Assembly: GCA_003233615.1 (NCBI GenBank)
Contig: QIMB01000240.1
Location: 1 to 27,348 of the forward strand
Length of the DNA stretch: 27,348 nucleotides
Source of the DNA: Nitrospirota bacterium
GTDB taxonomy: Bacteria > Nitrospirota > Nitrospiria > Nitrospirales > UBA8639
Direction of reading: 5' to 3'
Below, piece by piece: positions 1 through 6,343 of this stretch (position 1 is its first letter; every line of letters starts with the position of its first letter). The notes under the pieces were generated by a model. That model saw nothing but the letters and a program-made list of their open reading frames with translations, made no database searches and was not told the DNA's origin. A program made the translations under genes and the position numbers.

Positions 1-2877
1 GCGTGCAATCGCATTACGTGCCACCCACAAGGCGTTACGGCGTGCGATGCGACTGGTTTGCGGAATGGTCTCCCCAGCAGCCGGTGCCGGCGGTGTATGG
101 GTATGGAAAGAGACAGCGGAACTACCCGACCGCGCCAGTTCGCGTTGAGTTCGGTAGGCCACTTCATTGGACAAGAAGTTGCCGCCAGGCCCCTCCACCA
201 CTGTCGCCCTGAATTGTTGGCCGCCGACTATGAAACGGATATCAGCGGTCAAACCACGGCTATCGGATATACGGACGGCATTGGCCAAAATAGCCCTAAT
301 CGTAGCGACATTGTCGATCACAACCTCGTCACTGGTAACCGCTTGAGTTAAACCCAATGCCTGTATCGCCCGTTGGGCAACAGTCGTGCTACTGAAACGC
401 AAGGTGATACCACGAGCAATAATTGGCTGCGGAATAATCACCCGACCCCGGCGGGTTCGCTGTCCGGTGGCCTGGGCGATGCCGGGCAGGTCCGCCGCCG
501 TCTCAATAATGGCGGCCCCACCTGTCGGCACGCCCCGCAATTCCGTTGCCAAGAGATTTTGTGGGTTTGGTTGTTCCGGGAAAAACAACCTGTGCGGCTG
601 CAGGCGCCGCAGTTCATGGGTGCCGACCGTGAACTGTTCGATCTGGACCTGGCTGTTGGCTGGTAGATTGGGTTCCAGGCTCACAGTAAGTATGGCATCC
701 GCATTACTCGACTGTACCACGCTTTCAACAATACCTTGACCGAATTGAGCAAAACTAACGGGATAAACCACACCCTCTATCGCCGCCTTATTTCTGCCCC
801 CAAGGCCGATCTCTGTGCCGTCCATTACCGTGGCCGCAGCACCGGAAGGATTCCAATCACCGGGTCTTGGTGGGCTGTGACCATAGGGATCAAATCCCGT
901 TACCAACACTTTGACTATCTCATCGCCGTGCCTCAATCCCCGATTGAACGTTACACTTGAACCACCACGCGCGGCAAAATTAAACTCCGCATCGACCGTC
1001 GTGAAGGTTGTCTTTACCTGGTTTGCAGCCGTAGGGTTGCCCCTGTATACAGGAGGCTGGATGCCACCTAATGCTCTAATCATTGCGCGCAACCGATGCA
1101 AGGGTTCAAAATGCGTACGGTGCCCAACGTCACCACGCAACAAATGCCTCGAATATCGACTACCCGCGCGTTGCAAACGCCTAGCGGCTGAGCGGGCCCG
1201 CGACCACAAGCTCTCACCTGCTGCAATTCCCATCTGTTGTGCTTCTGGGGTGGTCACGGTACCCCCGCCATCGATAATTGAACGAGCCTCCAGTAAGGCC
1301 GCCTCGAATACCCCGTATAAGCGGCTGACGGGGGCACGCCTTAAGGTTCTGAACCAGTCTGAAATACGTCGTATCCTTTGTCCACCGATTCTTCTCATGG
1401 CTGGACGTGCTGCGGCCTTGGGCGGACCCGCAGCCACTAAGATGGTAAATTTCGCTACCGAGCCATCTGCTCTCGTGCTGTCGATCTCGCCCCATAAGGA
1501 CTCTCCCGTAACCGGGTGTTGGATATTGCCTGTGCCGATAGCTGTAGAGCTTTCGATTCTTCTTCCTGGTAGATTCCGCAAACGCCTCGCCTCAGAACTA
1601 TTTGGGTCCGTATTATTCACTCCCTGAGATCGCAAAATGTCAACGGCAGCCCCACCGAATATGGGCTGATTTCCCTGCAATACATTGATCGTTGGAGTCC
1701 TACCCTCCTGGGGGGTAAGATTGTTAATCGTTTGTGTATGTCCACCGGTCCTGCGAGAGCGAACTCGCCTGTTCTGGGTGTAGGTTTCTCTGTGTTCCCA
1801 GACCAATATGTCACCGGGATGCAGTAGCTTCACCAAGGCATTGAAATTGGTAATACGCTGGCCTTGCTGATCTGAGTAGGCATTGACCATCCCAGCGACA
1901 TTGCGACTGTAGACATTCCCTATCAATTCCCGGGCGCGTGGCTGGTTGGCCCTGCCAATGGCATCCCCCACCGTCCATCCGCTATACAGTTCTGTCCGGT
2001 GATGGGCAGCCAGCCAAACATGTCTTAGGATCACGGCGATATCGGCACAGTCGGCAGGTAACTGGTAGGCGGTAGCCCGGAGATTGGCGGGCAGGCAATT
2101 GGTCACCCACTGGTTGGCCGGATGATCAATGAATTGCTCACCGCGTCTTGGGCGACCGCTCACCGGTATCGGTTCATTAACTGCGGTCGCCGTGGTATCA
2201 CCATAGCGTCTTGCCCGCCTCCCCAAAACCCGGAAGCGGTTAGCCGCGGTCTGGCCCGCTACGGTATCGTTAGAATGAAAAGTTATCATGCCGGTAAAGG
2301 AGCTCAGCCATTGTTCATAGGTAGGGTGTAACTCTGGTTGTGCCGCTGATGGGATCGGCTGTTGCACACCGGGTCGATAACAAATTTGATTTAATTGCAC
2401 CGGGGTTGTTGTCGGTTGTCTTTGCACATAGCCTTCGTTCCGCTCGTGCCTCTGTTGCAAAACATGGGTCAGCTCATGTGCCAGTAGCCCTCGGCTTGTA
2501 TCATTGCTATAGGCGTATTGGCCGGCATTAAAAACGATGTTGTTTCCCAAGGTGAATGCCTTGGCTTGAACAGCTTGGGCACTGTTGGTAGCGTTGATGC
2601 CAGTGTGTATACGCACGTTGCTGAAGTCTTGGCCCATGCGGGATTCAAAGAATGTCCGTTCGGATCGAGGTAAAGGTTGGCCGCCGCCTTTCAGGGACTG
2701 GATCTTTGCATGGATAGTTGAAGTTACCGCAGGCGTCTGGCCTGCATTGGCCTTGGCCCGAATCGGTTCTTCCTCATCCTTTTCTTCTTTTCGCTGTACT
2801 AAAGGTGTTATTTTTTCAGAAAGAGCTTTGGGCTGGACTGGTTCTTCTTCCCCGCACGAGGGATCCTTCGAGAATGG
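1..2877 (-). CDS. eCIS_core (DUF4157) cargo protein, body after an in-frame TGA; C-terminus outside the window
   Basis: Reading the minus strand in frame from just after the TGA at 2878-2880, I find no stop codon in 959 codons to position 1, so the protein runs off the left edge. It continues in the same frame as the leader at 2878-3231; numbering below starts at that leader's Met and counts the TGA as residue 118. A linker (SCGEEE, LSEKITP) leads to an eCIS_core domain at about 178-259 with HELTH at 252-256. An NlpC/P60- or papain-like region follows, with a DCAD Cys near 395, GDILVW, and a GGHT His near 498. Next, from about 770, is a pyroglutamyl-peptidase-I-like domain (VTGFDPYG, NPSG, IEQF, GNFLSNE, FHTHTP) with Ser near 1021 in place of the catalytic Cys. 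There is no ATG, GTG or TTG before 2637, inside eCIS_core, so it needs translation through the TGA. The family is packaged by contractile injection systems. The enzymatic assignments are inferred from motifs. Confidence 0.8.
2849..2863 (-). promoter_or_regulatory. Small hairpin 14 nt after the TGA, SECIS-like candidate
   Basis: On the minus strand, TCCC pairs with GGGA around the sequence TCGTGCG. If the U·G pair closes, the loop is CGUGC, with a G at the second position. The apical loop begins about 19-20 nt after the TGA, inside the range described for bacterial SECIS elements. The second cargo has the same hairpin at the same spacing, with one C-G pair replaced by U-A. The stem is only 4-5 bp, so this is tentative. 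Confidence 0.35.
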
Positions 2878-2880
2878 TCA
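2878..2880 (-). other. In-frame TGA inside cargo gene 1, candidate recoding site
   Basis: The leader frame reads CAG CCA AAA CCT ACA TGA CCA TTC. The same frame then stays open for 959 codons and encodes conserved eCIS_core family sequence. The downstream base is C, a context known to make UGA leaky. TGA is a normal stop in this cluster, for example at the ends of the genes at 12339, 23149 and 25353, and Trp is encoded by TGG. This is therefore not a reassigned code. Readthrough, selenocysteine insertion or a true nonsense mutation remain possible. Confidence 0.75.
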
Positions 2881-3231
2881 TGTAGGTTTTGGCTGAATGG
2901 TTTCTTCTTCATCCTGTTTTTGAATTGTATTTACGGTACTGCCTACTGCTTTCTGCCTACTGTCTACTGTCGTACTCATCAACTGCTCTGCAACACGATC
3001 TGCTTCCTGTTCGTACTTGTCATTGGGTTGCCCAATGGTGAGCTTGGGTTGAATTACAGGCGTACAGCGAGGACAACCGCCATCGCAGGGGCAGATGGGT
3101 TTGTGTTGAATTAAGATATCATTGTTTAAAAATAAAGAAGAAGACGTCGGTTGTTTGGCAGAATGAGGAGAGGCGATATTACTCAACCGCTTATGATTTT
3201 CAGCAGGCTTTTTCTGCGCAACTACTTTCAT
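2878..3231 (-). CDS. Leader segment of eCIS_core cargo 1, ending at in-frame TGA
   Basis: This is a 117-residue segment paralogous to the one at 5006-5353. Residues 1-45 are basic and poorly conserved. A Cys cluster CPCDGGCPRC (C47, C49, C53, C56) could bind a metal. The block QPKLTIGQPNDKYEQEADRV at about 61-80 is the sequence that normally precedes the eCIS_core domain. Residues 88-100 are encoded by a heptamer repeat, and the segment ends IQPKPT. In relatives I know, such a leader and the eCIS_core domain are one continuous protein, so I treat this as the N-terminus of the 1-3231 gene. It may also be released as a short product. It is preceded by the 118-base gap after the second cargo, and the ribosome binding site is weak (GAAGCC before ATG). 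Confidence 0.8.
   Translation of the reverse strand: MKVVAQKKPAENHKRLSNIASPHSAKQPTSSSLFLNNDILIQHKPICPCDGGCPRCTPVIQPKLTIGQPNDKYEQEADRVAEQLMSTTVDSRQKAVGSTVNTIQKQDEEETIQPKPT
2938..2969 (-). repeat. Heptamer tandem repeat (CAGTAGG type) inside the cargo 1 leader
   Basis: On the minus strand the units are CAGTAGA, CAGTAGG, CAGAAAG and CAGTAGG, followed by CAGT. They encode residues 88 to about 98 of the leader. The same array lies at 5063-5094 in the paralogue, differing by one base. Confidence 0.8.
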
Positions 3232-3349
3232 GGCTTCATTTTATTCTTATTTGATAATTTTGTTATTTATGCTTTAACCTTGTTTATGTAGAATGTTGAG
3301 ACCTTAATCTCTGTTTTGTACTATTCTATTTCTGCCCCAGCCTTCTGCA
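3232..3349. other. AT-rich spacer between the two cargo genes
   Basis: This 118-base gap is the only spacer between the two cargo genes. It is AT-rich. I see no convincing hairpin terminator, no clear -35/-10 pair and no small ORF with a good ribosome binding site. A separate promoter for cargo 1 could lie here, but the sequence does not show one. Confidence 0.5.
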
Positions 3350-4855
3350 TTAACGAGGTTTTACCGGTTCCCAAACGTAATTGAAACGTTTTCCAACACC
3401 AGTGGCTGTCATGTTTGGATAAGATACCGTGCAAGTAGGACTACATCGTGGTCGGTTGCCTCCACTTACTCCTGCTCCCGGGCCTCTGAGCCAGGTAGCC
3501 TCTGCCCAACGGCGGGGCGGAACAGGGTCATCTCCAGATAAACGCTTATACGCTTCCACAATCAAGATTGTCGCTGGTAAGGAAAAGGCATCGCCATAAA
3601 TATTCCATGGTGGAAAAAGTATTAGTGGTAAAGTCCAGCCCCAACAGAGCCTCATCATGATTCCAAATGTTCCATAATTGGGTGTTCCCGAAAGCCAGCA
3701 GTCGCTGCCGACTTGCACCGTATTCGAACAGGTATTATGGTCTTCGTGGCAGGCGGCGAACTGGCTATCGGTGTTACATCCTCCCGGCACAGCGCAAGGC
3801 GGATGGTACGGAGGCTTATTAATCCATCCGGCCGAACCCTGGTACAAACCAAGTGTATCAAAAGCATCCTTGTTGATTTGAAAACCACGTCTGTAGATAA
3901 TGGGTTGAATAAGATGACGGCAAGCCGCTTCTTTTTGAAAAAATCCCCATGAATGAAAATCACTCTGAATTCTGCTCCAGACACTTGTGACTTCTGCAGA
4001 TACATCCGGCCCACAAATTCTTGCATCCTCAGGGGGATGTTCCGGCGGCGTAGGTGTTGGAGGCGTTGGGGTTGGGGCTTGCTGATTGAACTCAATAATA
4101 ACTCCCCGATTCTTTGCCCGATTTCCAACAGTATTATTATTGGTTACATAACTTCCCAAACCTGCCATGCCCCTGAAAGTGACACGTGAACGTGCACCGG
4201 GTCCCAATAACCTTTCAACCTGTTCTGACCGCCCATGCCTAATACGTGTATTAGAACCATCGCTACCTACACAGCCACTATAACCAATAATTTTTAATCT
4301 GTAAGAATTGTCTGACTCAAAGGTTCCCAGCCAGGATATTAACAATGGCTCTGCCTGAGTCGATGATTTGACATTCTGCCTGCTGACACCAAAATCGGCG
4401 ATAAGTAATTGGCCAGGTGCATGTAATGTTACATCAGGATCTAAGTGGCCAGAAGCTGTTCTTGAAGTGCTTATTTCTCCAGGCTGATAGCCAGAACACT
4501 GCGTTCCATCTGCTGGAAATTTTCTAATAGTCCTTTTCATGCTCTGCTGCTGTGATACATGGGTCAACTCATGGGCCAGAAGTCTTTTACCTGATGTTGT
4601 GCATAGATTATACTTCCCTGTACCAAAATAAATATCCCTACCATGCGTAAAAGCCTGAGCATTTAGCTCTCTGTTCATCTGTACAGCATTGCTATCTGTA
4701 TGTACTCTTACACCGCTAAAATCAGCTCCAAACCTTTTCTCCATGAAACTCTTGCTCATCTCCGGCAGTTGCTGACCACTGCCTCTGCTCTGGCTTAATC
4801 GGGTATGTAAATCATCTCTTACCTGTGGTGTACTTCCGGAAATACCTTTTGCCAT
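3350..4855 (-). CDS. eCIS_core (DUF4157) cargo protein with OmpA-like and Cys-rich domains (body after in-frame TGA)
   Basis: This is 501 residues if begun at the ATG at 4855. The frame is the same as the leader at 5006-5353, and 50 codons between them (4856-5005) are open apart from the TGA at 5006-5008. Full length would be 667 codons. From the 4855 Met, eCIS_core spans about 30-102 with HELTH at 95-99. An OmpA-like domain spans about 150-257, with the typical I.GYS...G...N...SEQV and NRAKNRGV ending, which suggests peptidoglycan contact. A Pro-rich linker (TPTPPTPTPP) leads to a Cys-rich domain at 280-501 (CGPDV, AACRHL, NYGTFGIM) that I do not recognise. The ATG at 4855 has GAG-rich sequence upstream that could bind ribosomes, so internal initiation is an alternative here. 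The conserved coding upstream of it argues for one long protein. Confidence 0.85.
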   Translation of the reverse strand: MAKGISGSTPQVRDDLHTRLSQSRGSGQQLPEMSKSFMEKRFGADFSGVRVHTDSNAVQMNRELNAQAFTHGRDIYFGTGKYNLCTTSGKRLLAHELTHVSQQQSMKRTIRKFPADGTQCSGYQPGEISTSRTASGHLDPDVTLHAPGQLLIADFGVSRQNVKSSTQAEPLLISWLGTFESDNSYRLKIIGYSGCVGSDGSNTRIRHGRSEQVERLLGPGARSRVTFRGMAGLGSYVTNNNTVGNRAKNRGVIIEFNQQAPTPTPPTPTPPEHPPEDARICGPDVSAEVTSVWSRIQSDFHSWGFFQKEAACRHLIQPIIYRRGFQINKDAFDTLGLYQGSAGWINKPPYHPPCAVPGGCNTDSQFAACHEDHNTCSNTVQVGSDCWLSGTPNYGTFGIMMRLCWGWTLPLILFPPWNIYGDAFSLPATILIVEAYKRLSGDDPVPPRRWAEATWLRGPGAGVSGGNRPRCSPTCTVSYPNMTATGVGKRFNYVWEPVKPR

Positions 4856-4861
4856 GATAGG

Positions 4862-4906
4862 TTCTTCTTCCTCCTCCTCCTCCTCCTCCTCCTCCTCCTC
4901 TTCTTC
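4862..4906 (-). repeat. (GAG)10 trinucleotide tract encoding 15 Glu
   Basis: Fifteen consecutive Glu codons (GAA x2, GAG x10, GAA x3 on the minus strand) lie just before the ATG at 4855, in the readthrough frame. The tract can change length by slippage without shifting the frame. It sits in the acidic linker between leader and eCIS_core, where the paralogue has a shorter EEKDEEE stretch. Confidence 0.9.
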
Positions 4907-4976
4907 CTGACGCTGAATGAAAGGGGTTATTTCTTCAGAGAGAGTTTTAGGCTGTAAGGCTTCTTCTGTATCTTTA

Positions 4977-4991
4977 TTCCCACACGAGGAA
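4977..4991 (-). promoter_or_regulatory. Small hairpin 14 nt after the second TGA, SECIS-like candidate
   Basis: On the minus strand, TTCC pairs with GGAA around TCGTGTG. Spacing and loop are the same as at 2849-2863. The second pair is U-A here and C-G there, a compensatory change. It overlaps the conserved Ser-Cys-Gly codons, so protein constraint could explain part of the conservation. Confidence 0.35.
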
Positions 4992-5005
4992 CTGGTGGCA
5001 AAGGG

Positions 5006-5008
5006 TCA
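5006..5008 (-). other. In-frame TGA inside cargo gene 2, candidate recoding site
   Basis: The frame reads CAA CCA AAA CCT ACA TGA CCC TTT, the same context as at 2878-2880. The downstream 50 codons before the next ATG encode the conserved SCG...EE, QPKTLSEEITP and IQRQ segments. The distance from this TGA to the ATG at 4855 is a multiple of three. Confidence 0.75.
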
Positions 5009-5353
5009 TGTAGGTTTTGGTTGAACGGCTTCTTCCACCTGTTTTTGGATTGTATTTACGTCACTGCCTACTGCTTTCTGCCTACTGCCTACTGTCGTTC
5101 TCATCACTTGGTCTGCAACCCTATCCGCTTCCTGTTCGTACTTGTCATTGGGTTGCCCTATGATGAGTTTGGGTTGGATGACAGGCGCACATCGAGGGCA
5201 TCCACCATCGCATGGGCAGATGGGTTTGGGTTGGATGACTGGTACTGGAGGACTGTGGTTAATGGTATGAAAATTCTTTAGAGCAGAACGAACAGTATTG
5301 TGCCTTTTCTTGTATGCACTATCCTGATAAGGTTTCTTGGCAACGGCTTTCAT
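5006..5353 (-). CDS. Leader segment of eCIS_core cargo 2, ending at in-frame TGA
   Basis: This is a 115-residue segment paralogous to 2878-3231. It has the Cys cluster CPCDGGCPRC (C46, C48, C52, C55), the block IGQPNDKYEQEADRVADQVM, the heptamer-encoded stretch at about 87-98, and the same QPKPT end before TGA. The first 40 residues differ from the paralogue, while residues 41-115 are close to identical. Its ATG overlaps the stop of the 5350-6306 gene as ATGA, so its translation is coupled to that gene and it belongs to the same transcript. I infer it is the N-terminus of the cargo continued at 3350-5005. Confidence 0.8.
   Translation of the reverse strand: MKAVAKKPYQDSAYKKRHNTVRSALKNFHTINHSPPVPVIQPKPICPCDGGCPRCAPVIQPKLIIGQPNDKYEQEADRVADQVMRTTVGSRQKAVGSDVNTIQKQVEEAVQPKPT
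5063..5094 (-). repeat. Heptamer tandem repeat (CAGTAGG type) inside the cargo 2 leader
   Basis: On the minus strand the units are CAGTAGG, CAGTAGG, CAGAAAG and CAGTAGG, followed by CAGT. This is the counterpart of 2938-2969 in the other cargo. I know similar heptamer runs as intergenic repeats in other genomes. Here the array is translated. Confidence 0.8.
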
Positions 5354-6306
5354 CTTCTTGTTGTCCTCTTGATCTTTATATTAAAAGACTCTATGCATCC
5401 TGCCTTACATCTGACCTTCTTTCTGGAAGAATAAAGCTTCTTTCCTTTTTGGTCTAATACCTTCAGGTAAATGTCGGGGTTTGCTTCAAAGAACTCGGAA
5501 AATTCTTCAGTTTTATAGACGAACATGAATTTCCCAGCGTCATCAGTAAGGGTTGTTCCCAGCCTATCTTCAAAAATGCGATCCTTGTCGTAGAGGCTCG
5601 CAGCCAAGCCGCCAATACCACGACCCTCTTCGTCTGTGACCCTTCCTTTTACGATCCAGGCATCAGGTTCTACTGGGATAATTTCTTCTCCAGGTTCAGG
5701 TGGCGGACATATTTCTTCATCCGTAAGATATATTTCTCGATAATCAATCTGCCCGATCTTCACAAATAGGGGTTCGCTGTCCTTAAACAGTATCTTGTAA
5801 TCCTTATCAGAAACATAGAGGAATAATTCCATAGATTCAGGAACTTCCTTTCTCTCTTCGCCATTTCTGGGATAGATAATGGAAAAATAACCTCGTTTGT
5901 CTGTGCATCCATACCCCAATTTTTTAACCCAGCTTCCTTTCTCATCAAAGAGGCCCACGGTCAAACCGCTTACACCTTTTTTATCCTTATCAAGTACCCG
6001 CCCGTGGACCATCCAGCTATTCTCTTTCAATGAGGGAACACTGATCTTGGCCTTTTCTATTTCCACATTCAGTTCTTTGAACATGCTCTTGTTATATCTG
6101 ATCCTGGCTGCCATTTTTACAACCCTGGGATGATCGGAACCAAGTTTGCCAGAAAGCCTTTTCTGTTCTTTCTCCAGTGCCCTGTGTTTGATAGAATGAA
6201 ATAATTTAACCCTGTCCAGACCTTCACCCCTCAATTTCTCCACACTGTCAAAAGAAGCATCAATCTTTCCTAAAATCTCCTCTTCGGTAAACTGCCTTTT
6301 CCCCAT
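5350..6306 (-). CDS. Protein with two carboxypeptidase-regulatory-like (Ig-like) domains
   Basis: This protein has 318 residues. Residues 1-95 are charged and probably helical. Two related beta-sandwich domains follow, at about 97-190 (WMVHGRVLDKDKKGVSGLTV) and 221-317 (WIVKGRVTDEEGRGIGGLAA). Both match the pattern of carboxypeptidase-regulatory-like or transthyretin-like folds: a G-R-V-x-D start, G-x-x-V/A-x-L in the middle and a TD.RG/AG-F/Y turn. No signal peptide is seen. It lies between the large beta-helix protein and the cargo genes and overlaps the cargo 2 leader as ATGA. A role as an adaptor, a decoration or a cargo-binding protein is possible but unproven. The ribosome binding site GAGAGG lies before the ATG. 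Confidence 0.8.
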   Translation of the reverse strand: MGKRQFTEEEILGKIDASFDSVEKLRGEGLDRVKLFHSIKHRALEKEQKRLSGKLGSDHPRVVKMAARIRYNKSMFKELNVEIEKAKISVPSLKENSWMVHGRVLDKDKKGVSGLTVGLFDEKGSWVKKLGYGCTDKRGYFSIIYPRNGEERKEVPESMELFLYVSDKDYKILFKDSEPLFVKIGQIDYREIYLTDEEICPPPEPGEEIIPVEPDAWIVKGRVTDEEGRGIGGLAASLYDKDRIFEDRLGTTLTDDAGKFMFVYKTEEFSEFFEANPDIYLKVLDQKGKKLYSSRKKVRCKAGCIESFNIKIKRTTRR

Positions 6307-6343
6307 AGTCTAACCTCTCTTTTTTAATGTTTTATATTCCACA

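Noticed and set aside
1214..1495. A 93-codon minus-strand frame in another phase
   Set aside because: It overlaps the cargo 1 frame in a different phase and has no ribosome binding site or domain.
911..1627. A 238-codon plus-strand open frame
   Set aside because: It lies wholly antisense to the uninterrupted cargo 1 frame, which carries recognisable domains. The plus-strand translation resembles no family and has no supporting context.
2815..2880. Restart at the ATG overlapping the TGA (ATGA) as a coupled downstream gene
   Set aside because: That frame closes after 21 codons in cargo 1 and after 11 codons in cargo 2 and is not conserved. The conserved sequence is in the leader's own frame.
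2878..5008. Programmed frameshift at the leader end
   Set aside because: Leader and body are in the same frame on both sides of the TGA in both genes, so no shift is needed.
2878..5008. A variant genetic code with TGA as a sense codon
   Set aside because: TGA ends several neighbouring genes cleanly with coupled starts (12339, 14939, 23149, 25353), and Trp is encoded by TGG.
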